Origin: CAZAPG01 sp964486935
GTDB taxonomy: Bacteria; Chloroflexota; Anaerolineae; 4572-78; J111
Direction: 5' to 3'
Assembly (NCBI GenBank): GCA_964486935.1
Contig: CAZAPG010000012.1
Coordinates: 1-64,000 of the forward strand
Length of the DNA stretch: 64,000 nt
Shown piece by piece: positions 34,471 through 41,208 of this stretch (positions within the stretch are counted from its first letter, which is position 1; every line of letters begins with the position of its first letter). A program made the position numbers and the translations under genes. The notes below the pieces were generated by a model. It was not told the DNA's origin. It did no database searches and worked only from the letters and a program-made list of their open reading frames with translations.

Positions 34471-35351
34471 CCAGTTTAGACCACCAAACCATCAACCGGC
34501 TGGTTGACGTAATTAGCCAGGAAATTTTGCGTATCATGCAAGAACAGGGCAAAATACCGGCTGTCACTTTTGATTCTTGCGCCGATTGTTTGGGGCAATG
34601 CGCCCAACACTGCCCCGATAAAATTATGGCAGCCATTCAGGCCGGGGCCGAACGTTTTACAGCCCAATTGGGCATTGGCCGGGTGAACCCGGAAATTGGC
34701 CATCTGATTGACCACACCCTGCTCAAACCCGAAGCAACCGTGCAGCAAATTACCCAACTCTGCCACGAGGCCGCGCTTTACAACTTTGCCTCGGTCTGCG
34801 TAAACCCCACTCACGTTAAGCTGGCCGCCAATTTGCTAAAAAATTCGGATGTGAAGGTATGCACGGTAGTCGGGTTTCCCCTGGGGGCCACCTCCACGCC
34901 GGCCAAAGTGGCCGAAACCGAGCAGGCGCTCAATGACGGCGCTACCGAAATTGATATGGTCATTAATATTGGCGCGCTCAAAAGCGGTGATGACGACCAG
35001 GTTGAACAAGATATTGCCGCCGTGGCCCAGGCCGCGCACCGGCGGGGCGCAATTTGCAAAGTGATTATCGAAACATCACTGCTTACCCAAGAAGAAAAGA
35101 TACGCGCCTGCAAATTGGCAAAAAAGGCCAGGGCCGATTTTGTAAAAACATCCACCGGTTTTAGCGGCGGCGGCGCAACCATAGACGATGTAGCCCTGAT
35201 GCGGCGCACCGTTGGCCCGGCCATGGGCGTTAAGGCTTCGGGGGGCATTAAAACCCTGAGTGATGCTCAAAATATGGTGGCCGCCGGCGCAACCCGTTTG
35301 GGCGCCAGCGCCGGGGTAAAAATTATTCAAGAGGCACAGCAGTTACTATGA
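34467..35351 (+). CDS. deoC: Deoxyribose-phosphate aldolase with cargo-like N-terminal extension
   Basis: A 294-residue protein. Residues 76-294 are DeoC: IDHTLLKPEAT, VCVNPTHV, VGFPLGA, the Schiff-base Lys in FVKTSTGFS and VKASGGIKT. The reaction splits 2-deoxyribose 5-phosphate into glyceraldehyde 3-phosphate and acetaldehyde. Residues 1-75 are extra: an amphipathic helix at about 9-27 (INRLVDVISQEILRIMQEQ), then Cys at 38, 41, 45 and 49 (CADCLGQCAQHC). The helix looks like a microcompartment encapsulation peptide and resembles the C-terminal tail of the class II aldolase at 38168-39013. The cysteines may bind a metal. It overlaps genes on both sides, so it is co-translated with them. Confidence 0.92.
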   Translation: MTSLDHQTINRLVDVISQEILRIMQEQGKIPAVTFDSCADCLGQCAQHCPDKIMAAIQAGAERFTAQLGIGRVNPEIGHLIDHTLLKPEATVQQITQLCHEAALYNFASVCVNPTHVKLAANLLKNSDVKVCTVVGFPLGATSTPAKVAETEQALNDGATEIDMVINIGALKSGDDDQVEQDIAAVAQAAHRRGAICKVIIETSLLTQEEKIRACKLAKKARADFVKTSTGFSGGGATIDDVALMRRTVGPAMGVKASGGIKTLSDAQNMVAAGATRLGASAGVKIIQEAQQLL

Positions 35352-35575
35352 TGAACATCTGCCCATCGTGCAGAATTGGGCGTTTAACCAAACGTTACAT
35401 GGCCTATATAGAGTGGTACGGCCACAGTTTATTAGTGGCAGACCGGATGCCCGTGCAGGTGTGCGATGTTTGCGGCGAACGCACCTACGACGACGAAGCC
35501 ATAGAAAACTTGCAACAGTTGCTCTGGTCGGGCTTGCCCGTGCCTAACCGGGTCATCTCCAGCCGAAATACCTGA
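35348..35575 (+). CDS. YgiT/MqsA-type zinc-ribbon protein
   Basis: A 75-residue protein with CPSC at 5-8 and CDVC at 39-42, spaced as in the YgiT-type zinc ribbon, followed by an acidic helix (DDEAIENLQQLLWSG). Similar domains are antitoxin halves of MqsRA or stand-alone regulators; here no toxin gene is beside it and the DNA-binding domain of MqsA is absent. It overlaps the deoC stop by 4 bases and precedes the first vertex gene by 1 base. Its place in a shell operon is unusual; it could be a regulator or a small zinc-binding structural part. Confidence 0.7.
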   Translation: MMNICPSCRIGRLTKRYMAYIEWYGHSLLVADRMPVQVCDVCGERTYDDEAIENLQQLLWSGLPVPNRVISSRNT

Positions 35576-35576
35576 T

Positions 35577-35867
35577 ATGTTAATTGCCAAAGTTGTAGGT
35601 TCTGCCGTAGCAACCATAAAAGATGAAAAGCTGGCCGGCACTAAACTGCTGGTTGTCCGCGAAGCCGATACCAGCGGTGAGCCTATCGGCAAGCCGCTCA
35701 TAGCCATCGACACGGTTGACGCCGGGGTGGGCGACCTGGTTTTAATTGCCGCCGGTTCATCGGCCCGACAAACAAATATTACCCAAAACCGGCCGGTTGA
35801 CGCCGTAATTATGGCCATTTTGGATAGTCTGGAAGTTGACGGCAAACTGACCTACCAAAAATCCTGA
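35577..35867 (+). CDS. Microcompartment vertex protein, EutN/CcmL type, copy 1
   Basis: A 96-residue pentameric shell protein (BMC-P). It opens MLIAKVVGSAVATIKDEKLAG and has LLVVREAD near 25-32, IDTVDAGVGDLVLIAAGSSAR near 44-64 and VDAVIMAILDSLEV near 74-87, the complete EutN/CcmL pattern. Pentamers cap the corners of the polyhedral shell. ATG 35577 overlaps the end of the zinc-ribbon gene's stop region. It is the first of three tandem paralogues. Confidence 0.93.
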   Translation: MLIAKVVGSAVATIKDEKLAGTKLLVVREADTSGEPIGKPLIAIDTVDAGVGDLVLIAAGSSARQTNITQNRPVDAVIMAILDSLEVDGKLTYQKS

Positions 35868-35894
35868 CACCCTATCCGAGAAAATTCCCCACCG

Positions 35895-36209
35895 ATGCTA
35901 TTAGGAAAAATTGTTGGAACCGCCGTAGCCACTATCAAAACGCCGGCGCTCCAGGGCGTCAAACTGCTGGTTGTTCAATTGCTTGATAAAAACTTGCAGC
36001 CGACAGGCAACCTGCAGGTTGCTGCCGACGCTACCCAGGCCGGTATCGGCGATATTGTGTTTATGGTCAGAGCGCGCGAAGCCGCCCTGTCGCTTGAAGA
36101 GAAATTTGTGCCGGTAGATTTGGCCGCCATTGGGGTGGTAGATACGGTAGATGTTGACCCATCAATTCAAAATTTTGAGCTATCGCCCGGCTACTCGATA
36201 TTTAGATAA
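35895..36209 (+). CDS. Microcompartment vertex protein, EutN/CcmL type, copy 2
   Basis: A 104-residue BMC-P protein: MLLGKIVGTAVATIKTPALQG, LLVVQLLD, ADATQAGIGDIVFMVRAREAA and VDLAAIGVVDTVDVD. It differs from copy 1 at most positions outside the fold core, and has a 15-residue tail (SIQNFELSPGYSIFR) that the others lack. Different vertex paralogues in one operon are common and may occupy different corners or form mixed pentamers. Confidence 0.92.
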   Translation: MLLGKIVGTAVATIKTPALQGVKLLVVQLLDKNLQPTGNLQVAADATQAGIGDIVFMVRAREAALSLEEKFVPVDLAAIGVVDTVDVDPSIQNFELSPGYSIFR

Positions 36210-36223
36210 CAGAGCCAACGCCA

Positions 36224-36493
36224 GTGGTTATTGCTAAAGTAATTGGCACCATAGTTTCTACCATTAAACACCCGGCTTATCAGGGTTATAAATTGCAGAT
36301 GGTTCAGCCGCTCCATTTACCCGGACAAGAGCCGGACCAGCCATTTTTGGCATTGGATAATGCTCACGCCGGCATTGGCGATACAGTGCTGGTTATGCGC
36401 GAAGGCAATGGCGCCCGGCAGATTACCCAAATAAAAGATGCGCCCATCATCTCGATGATTGTCGGTGTTTTAGACTCGATAGAGATAGCGTAA
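36224..36493 (+). CDS. Microcompartment vertex protein, EutN/CcmL type, copy 3
   Basis: An 89-residue BMC-P protein beginning with GTG: VIAKVIGTIVSTIKHPAYQG, then LQMVQPLH, LDNAHAGIGDTVLVMREGNGAR and ISMIVGVLDSIEIA. It is the shortest of the three and ends right after the last strand. Spacing to its neighbours is 14 and 17 bases. No hexameric shell gene follows or precedes, so the main facets must be encoded elsewhere. Confidence 0.92.
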   Translation: MVIAKVIGTIVSTIKHPAYQGYKLQMVQPLHLPGQEPDQPFLALDNAHAGIGDTVLVMREGNGARQITQIKDAPIISMIVGVLDSIEIA

Positions 36494-36510
36494 CTTAAGG
36501 AAGCGCAACA

Positions 36511-37035
36511 ATGAGTACAGTTCAAAGGCTTAATACCGGTCGAGTTACCGCCGATTTTTTCACCAATAGTTACCGTTTTTCGGCAGCCATTATGGTGTAT
36601 AAGCGCCGCCTGATAGATGTGTTGAGCGACAGAATGACCGACTACCTGGATATGGTTGATATTTATGTGTCCAGAATTAACAGCCCCGGCAGCATTGTGG
36701 CCACTTATCAAAAAGGTTCGCTGGTTAAAAACGAAATCACTTTTATTCTGCTGGCCGACGAGTTGGAAGCTACCTCAAAAGAGCGATTTTACAGCTCCCG
36801 CAATAACATTCCCGTTTTTATCTCAGTCCCTTCATTTGAGATACACGGGTTGCTCCAATGGGGCGTTAAAGATTTGGATATCAAAAAAATTCTTTCGCTT
36901 GAAACTCAAAATTTTCTACCCATTACCAATGTCACGGCGGCCAACTCGCTACTGCCAGAAGTTACTTTTCAGGGGCCAATCGCATTGGTTAACAAAACCA
37001 AGGTTCAGGTTTTATGCGGAGACGACCAAAAATAG
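36511..37035 (+). CDS. Unknown protein in the microcompartment operon
   Basis: A 174-residue soluble protein of no family I recognise. It begins MSTVQRLNTGRVTADFFTN; the part NEITFILLADELEATSKERF near 76-95 and the run VPSFEIHGLLQWGVKDLDIKKIL suggest an alpha/beta fold. There are no metal, nucleotide or membrane motifs. AAGGAAG precedes ATG 36511. It lies between the third vertex gene and the TadZ-like ATPase gene, so it could be an adaptor between shell and ATPase, or a cargo protein. This is position-based inference only. Confidence 0.6.
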   Translation: MSTVQRLNTGRVTADFFTNSYRFSAAIMVYKRRLIDVLSDRMTDYLDMVDIYVSRINSPGSIVATYQKGSLVKNEITFILLADELEATSKERFYSSRNNIPVFISVPSFEIHGLLQWGVKDLDIKKILSLETQNFLPITNVTAANSLLPEVTFQGPIALVNKTKVQVLCGDDQK

Positions 37036-37058
37036 ACCCCCTCTAAACTATTAGACCT

Positions 37059-38171
37059 ATGGCAAATATTCTGGTTATAGACGACGACAAAGATATACTT
37101 CGCCTGTTAGAGTTTACGCTTAAGCGGGCAGGCCACACCGTTATTACCTGCCCCGACGGCGTGCAAGGGTTGGCTCAGGCCGAAGAAAAAACACCGGATT
37201 TGATTGTTTGCGACGTAATGATGCCCAAGATGACCGGGTATGAGTTTTGCAAAAAAGCCCGCGCCAACCCAAATTTGGAAGAAGTGCCAATCATCATCTT
37301 TTCGGCCCGGTTTCAACCTGTCGACAGGCAAACCGCACTTGACGCCGGCGCCACCGATTACCTGCCCAAATCTACCGCCCCAGATGCGCTGGTAGGCCGC
37401 ATTGCCGAATTACTGCCGGCAACAGCAGCAAAAAAGCCCGCAGCCAGGGGAATGATTGGGCTATTCAGTTTACGGGGAGGCTCCGGCGTTACCTCGCTGT
37501 CGGTAAATCTGGCCATTGCTGTGGCATTGAGCCAAAAAACCAAAGTTTCTTTGATAGACCTGGCGCTGTTGGGAGGTCACGCGGCTTTAATGCTCGGCGT
37601 CAGACCCACCAGCAGCGTACTCAAATTGCTCAACAGCATCAACGACGGTAATTTTTCAGCCACTGCCGTCCAGCCCCATTTTATTCAGCACAATACGGGC
37701 GTACAATTGCTGGCATCCGCGCCAACGTATCATCAATCACTCTCGATTACCGACGACCGCCTGATGCGGATGGTAAAGGGCTTGAAGTCAACCTTTCCCA
37801 TAACCATTCTGGATGCACCTCATATTCTTGAGGCCCACTTTTCGCCAGTTTTACAACTGTTAGACAAAATTATTGTTGTTCTCTCGCCAGATATGCCCTC
37901 GGTGCAATCCACCGTTATTGCTTTGCAGGGATTAAACCAGTTGGGAATGGAAAACGACAAAGTGACGCTGCTGGTCAATCAGGTATCGCCACATAACCCG
38001 CTGCCGGTCGATACCATTCAAAAAGCCATTAAACGTCCTATCAAGGCCTTTATTCCCTTTGAACCTGATATGATCAAAGCTGTCAACAGCGGCAAACCCC
38101 TTTTAATCAGTAGCCCCAAATCGGCCGGCGCCATTGCTATTGGCAAACTGGCCGCTACCCTATTTACATGA
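37059..38171 (+). CDS. Response regulator fused to TadZ/CpaE-like ParA-family ATPase
   Basis: A 370-residue protein. Residues 1-120 are a receiver domain with acidic DDD at 8-10, phospho-acceptor Asp52 in CDVMMPKMTG and Lys104 in YLPKS. Residues 130-370 have the MinD/ParA fold, but the deviant Walker A reads LRGGSGVTSLSVN (138-150): both signature lysines are replaced, as in TadZ/CpaE proteins, so ATP hydrolysis is doubtful. CpaE proteins position pilus machinery, and ParA relatives (McdA) position carboxysomes. Its place within the shell operon makes positioning or partition of the compartment an attractive guess. Confidence 0.8.
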   Translation: MANILVIDDDKDILRLLEFTLKRAGHTVITCPDGVQGLAQAEEKTPDLIVCDVMMPKMTGYEFCKKARANPNLEEVPIIIFSARFQPVDRQTALDAGATDYLPKSTAPDALVGRIAELLPATAAKKPAARGMIGLFSLRGGSGVTSLSVNLAIAVALSQKTKVSLIDLALLGGHAALMLGVRPTSSVLKLLNSINDGNFSATAVQPHFIQHNTGVQLLASAPTYHQSLSITDDRLMRMVKGLKSTFPITILDAPHILEAHFSPVLQLLDKIIVVLSPDMPSVQSTVIALQGLNQLGMENDKVTLLVNQVSPHNPLPVDTIQKAIKRPIKAFIPFEPDMIKAVNSGKPLLISSPKSAGAIAIGKLAATLFT

Positions 38172-39013
38172 AAAAATTACCTATGACGCAAACTACCCCC
38201 ACAGAAAATGGCCTGCGCCACGAAATTGTGCAGGTTGGCAAATTGCTCTACGAGCGCGGGCTTATTGTAGCCGCCGATGGCAATATCTCGGCTCGACTTG
38301 CCGATGGCAATATCCTCATTACTCCCAGCGGCCTGTGCAAAGGGATGATGACCCCCGACCAGCTGATAATAATTGATCTGGGTGGGCGCAAAATAGGGCC
38401 AGGTACGCCGGTCAACCAACATTTGAAACCCTCCTCAGAAACCCCCATGCATCTGGAGGTATACAAGCAGCGGTCCGATGTTCTGAGTGTGGTTCACGCC
38501 CACCCGCCTCATGCTATCGCTTTGAGCATCGCCGGAATCTCGCTAGCCGACTGTATGCTGCCAGAAGCTATTGTTTTTTTAGGACTCACCCCCACCACAC
38601 CCTACGCCACCCCCGCCAGCGAAGAAAACGCCCGCGCCATCAGAGAAATTATCACCGGGCACGATGCCCTGATGTTACAACGCCACGGAAGTTTAACCGT
38701 TGGTGATAGCCCTTTTAACGCTTTTTACCGCACCGAAACATTAGAGCAAATTGCCAAAATTACATTGATGCTGCATCAACTGGGGGGCGGGCGACCCTTG
38801 CCGCCGCATCAGGTAGAAAAGCTGCTCAAGACACGTCAGGAAATGGGGCTGAGTCGCGCTGCCGATGAAGCCGAATTTTGCGACATTTGCGGGGTTTGCG
38901 CGGTAAACGGCCAGCACACGTGCCATCCACAATCCGGTTCCGGCCTGTCCGAAACCGATTTAGTCCGCACTATCACCGAGCGAATTATGCAAGAGCTAAA
39001 AAACAGGGGCTAA
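38168..39013 (+). CDS. Class II aldolase (fuculose-phosphate aldolase-like) with cargo-like tail
   Basis: A 281-residue protein. Residues 15-210 are class II aldolase/adducin: GNISARLADGNILITPSG, SSETPMHLEVYKQRSDV, the zinc pair in VVHAHPPHA and LQRHGSLTVG. Relatives split L-fuculose 1-phosphate or similar into dihydroxyacetone phosphate and an aldehyde. The C-terminus adds FCDICGVCAVNGQHTCHP (four Cys, two His nearby) and a final amphipathic helix LVRTITERIMQELK (265-278), resembling the DeoC N-terminal helix. It starts by ATGA overlap with the ATPase gene and is the last gene before tRNA-Glu. Confidence 0.85.
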   Translation: MKKLPMTQTTPTENGLRHEIVQVGKLLYERGLIVAADGNISARLADGNILITPSGLCKGMMTPDQLIIIDLGGRKIGPGTPVNQHLKPSSETPMHLEVYKQRSDVLSVVHAHPPHAIALSIAGISLADCMLPEAIVFLGLTPTTPYATPASEENARAIREIITGHDALMLQRHGSLTVGDSPFNAFYRTETLEQIAKITLMLHQLGGGRPLPPHQVEKLLKTRQEMGLSRAADEAEFCDICGVCAVNGQHTCHPQSGSGLSETDLVRTITERIMQELKNRG

Positions 39014-39109
39014 TATATTTTCATTTCCCCTCTGTTTGATTTGCCTGAAACCCCTAAAAATGGTATATTACCCGCCGTTGCGCTTGCGGAACCTTACATA
39101 AATTAATAA

Positions 39110-39182
39110 GCCCCCGTCGTCTAGAGGACTAGGACACAGCCCTTTCAAGGCTGCGACACGGGTTCGAATCCCGTCGGGGGCA
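39110..39182 (+). tRNA. tRNA-Glu (UUC)
   Basis: A 73-base cloverleaf. GCCCCCG (39110-39116) pairs with CGGGGGC (39175-39181), discriminator A. The anticodon arm CAGCCCTTTCAAGGCTG gives anticodon TTC, and the T arm has GGGTTCGAATCCC. CCA is not encoded. It is followed by a terminator, and its 3' end is duplicated near 41089. Confidence 0.97.
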
Positions 39183-39237
39183 CTGTATGTAAAGTTGTTG
39201 TGTGAAGACGCCAGTTGTTTGGGGCGTCTTTTTTGTT
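39169..39237 (+). repeat. Direct repeat, left copy (tRNA-Glu 3' end plus terminator; attL-like)
   Basis: This 69-bp stretch recurs at 41089-41157 with 67 identical bases. It covers the last 14 bases of tRNA-Glu and the downstream terminator. Such a duplication is the usual trace of integration at a tRNA 3' end. Confidence 0.85.
39205..39234 (+). terminator. Terminator after tRNA-Glu
   Basis: AAGACGCC (39205-39212) pairs with GGCGTCTT (39223-39230), 10-base loop, then four more T. It starts 23 bases after the tRNA. Confidence 0.9.
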
Positions 39238-39425
39238 ATCCCAAAGAGATGATGTATCACAAAAATTCAACATAACTTGGCCCTCACGATTTCAGCCTGC
39301 TACAACATATGAACAGGGCAGCACAAACCAGGTTCTTTGGCATACCAACCTTTTGGCTGTAAAATATAAGTGTTGAAAGAATTACTTCTCTATCGCCTCA
39401 AGAATCGAATAGGTGAGGTGCAAAA

Positions 39426-39719
39426 ATGAGTCCGAAGTTACAATCAATTATCGATGCAGCTCAAGAACTTTCTCCCTTGGAACAGTTACAATTAATTGAG
39501 GCTGTTTCAGAATTTCTACAAGTCAAATACCAAATAACCCGGCCAACAGGCGATTTTTGGAGTCCGCAATCCGTGGAAGAACTGGTTCGAGCCCAAAACA
39601 GGCAACCTGTTACTAACATTGCTGATTTGGCAGCTGACTTCTGGCCGGAACAAGAATCGGCAGATGACATCATTGAATACCTCTACCAACAGAGACAAGA
39701 AGATCGGCTAAGAGACTGA
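39426..39719 (+). CDS. Putative antitoxin of a PIN-domain module
   Basis: A 97-residue protein, MSPKLQSIIDAAQELSPLEQ at the start, acidic, helical and ending in a charged tail. The LSPLEQLQLIEAVSEFL segment resembles the helical N-termini of several antitoxin families. There is no clear DNA-binding domain. Its stop overlaps the ATG of the PIN toxin gene by one base, the usual toxin-antitoxin coupling. Antitoxin role is inferred from that. Confidence 0.7.
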   Translation: MSPKLQSIIDAAQELSPLEQLQLIEAVSEFLQVKYQITRPTGDFWSPQSVEELVRAQNRQPVTNIADLAADFWPEQESADDIIEYLYQQRQEDRLRD

Positions 39720-40123
39720 TGGACATTGTCTTGTTGGATACAAACATCGTGTCCTTCTTGCTTAAAAGCGATAGCCGGGCTGCGTCTTATGAGCCTTATC
39801 TACAGGGGCAGCAGTTAGCCATTTCCTTTATGACTGTGGCCGAGTTATTTCAATGGGCGGCTGTTCGCAACTGGGGAACAGATCGAGTGCACCAACTGGA
39901 ACAGACGCTTCTCGAAACCTACACCGTGCTTGCTTTCGATATCAACACCTGTCGCTTGTGGGGCATAGTCCGGGCCAAATGTCGATCCGCCGGACGCCCC
40001 ATCTCGCCACAAGATGCCTGGATTGCTGCTACTGCCTTGCAACATAAGCTTCCCCTGGTTACCCATAACCCGGCCGACTTTGAAATCATCGAAGACCTGG
40101 AATTAATCACCACCATAGATTAA
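39719..40123 (+). CDS. PIN-domain toxin, VapC-like
   Basis: A 134-residue PIN nuclease with Asp7 in LLDTNIVSFLL, Glu42 in TVAELFQWA, Asp99 in SPQDAWIAATAL and Asp120 in HNPADFEII, the complete acidic site. VapC toxins cleave tRNA or rRNA and are held inactive by their antitoxin. It is coupled to the preceding small gene and lies inside the segment flanked by the tRNA-Glu repeat. Confidence 0.88.
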   Translation: MDIVLLDTNIVSFLLKSDSRAASYEPYLQGQQLAISFMTVAELFQWAAVRNWGTDRVHQLEQTLLETYTVLAFDINTCRLWGIVRAKCRSAGRPISPQDAWIAATALQHKLPLVTHNPADFEIIEDLELITTID

Positions 40124-40181
40124 GTTTTGACTAAAATCCTCCAATGCTACAATATGAACATAAACCCTGGACATAAGAACA

Positions 40182-40475
40182 ATGGAAACACTATCACTGC
40201 AAGTCAATCTTCCCTCTGATTTGCTTTCGCTTTTGCGTCTTTCGCCGCAAGAGATGGAGCAAGAGATCCAACGCTGGGTCGCCCTGGAACTGTTTCGGAT
40301 GCGCAGAATCTCGGCAGGCAAAGCCGCTCAGGTAGCTGGTCTCAGTCTCTATGAGTTTATGGACCTCACCCGACAGCACGATGTACCCTGGATAGATTAC
40401 ACCGATAATGAATTGGAAGCTGAGCTGCACCAGGCAGCAGCCCTGGGCAAAGCGATCCGAGATCAAGCAGAATGA
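40182..40475 (+). CDS. UPF0175-family antitoxin
   Basis: A 97-residue protein of the UPF0175 type: VNLPSDLLSLL near 8-18, ALELFRMRRISAGKAAQVAGLSLYEFMDL near 33-61 (a helix-turn-helix-like core) and a HDVPWIDY motif near 66-73. The family pairs with DUF3368 PIN toxins. The stop overlaps the next start by 4 bases. It probably binds its own promoter together with the toxin. Confidence 0.85.
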   Translation: METLSLQVNLPSDLLSLLRLSPQEMEQEIQRWVALELFRMRRISAGKAAQVAGLSLYEFMDLTRQHDVPWIDYTDNELEAELHQAAALGKAIRDQAE

Positions 40476-40972
40476 GCATCACCATTGCCAATGCCAGTCC
40501 TTTAATCGCTCTCGCCAGGATTGACCAGTTCTCCTTACTCAAGGTACTTTTCCAGGATGTCATAATTCCCCAAGCGGTTTGGGTGGAAATCGTTGTCCAT
40601 GGCACAGGTAAACCAGCCGCTGAATTAGTAGTCCAGGCCGAACAACAAGGTTGGCTCCACCGACAACAAGTTAGGGACACGTTCGCCGTGGCAGTGTTGC
40701 AAGCCAATCTCGGTGATGGTGAAGCCGAGGCAATTGTCTTGGCCCAAGAACTTGAGGCAACCTCTGTACTGTTAGATGATGATCTGGCTAGGGCACATGC
40801 CATCAGGCTAAACCTCCCGGTAAAAGGTACCGCTGGTATTCTGCTGGCGGCACATCACGCTGGTCTCATAACTGATCTCAAAACCAATCTTGATGAGTTG
40901 CGTACTCACAGTTTCCGGATGAGCGACCGCATTTATAACGCGATTTTGGCTCAGGCAGATCAAGGTTCGTGA
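40472..40972 (+). CDS. DUF3368 PIN-type toxin
   Basis: A 166-residue protein beginning SITIANASPLIALARI, with VIIPQAVWVEIV near 30-41, LGDGEAEAIVLAQEL near 79-93, LLDDDLARAHA near 99-109 and VKGTAGILLAAHHAGL near 115-130. This is the DUF3368/PIN pattern. Residue 7 is Asn where classical PIN domains have the first Asp, a variant common in this family. It is the toxin partner of the UPF0175 gene and the second module of the island. Confidence 0.85.
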   Translation: MSITIANASPLIALARIDQFSLLKVLFQDVIIPQAVWVEIVVHGTGKPAAELVVQAEQQGWLHRQQVRDTFAVAVLQANLGDGEAEAIVLAQELEATSVLLDDDLARAHAIRLNLPVKGTAGILLAAHHAGLITDLKTNLDELRTHSFRMSDRIYNAILAQADQGS

Positions 40973-41088
40973 TAACTCAGAATATGGGTGTTTCAATTAC
41001 CGGCAGTCCCTCCGTTTAAAAAAGAGAAGCCCCCAATCGGGAATGTTGGTCACTCAATCTCAACGATGAGCGCATCCTTTAATTCAAT
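40973..41088. other. Short spacer with possible tRNA remnant
   Basis: After the last toxin gene, 41029-41034 reads GCCCCC, and the distance from there to the end of the right repeat's GGGGG (74 bases to 41102) equals the tRNA length plus one. The interior shares almost nothing with tRNA-Glu and has no stable arms. It is either chance or a heavily decayed tRNA copy. Confidence 0.3.
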
Positions 41089-41157
41089 TCCCGTCGGGGG
41101 TACTTTATGTAAAGTTGTTGTGTGAAGACGCCAGTTGTTTGGGGCGTCTTTTTTGTT
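41089..41157 (+). repeat. Direct repeat, right copy (attR-like)
   Basis: 67 of 69 bases match 39169-39237: the last 14 bases of tRNA-Glu plus spacer and terminator hairpin (41125-41154). Only the tRNA end is here, so it is not a functional tRNA. It closes a segment of about 1.85 kb holding the two toxin-antitoxin modules. Confidence 0.85.
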
Positions 41158-41208
41158 GTTCAAGTTATTTGATACTCGCCGGCTTGAGGGTTGGCCCGAA
41201 AAATTTGG

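Noticed and set aside
41029..41102. Functional second tRNA
   Set aside because: No D, anticodon or T arm can be formed; only the acceptor-like ends match.
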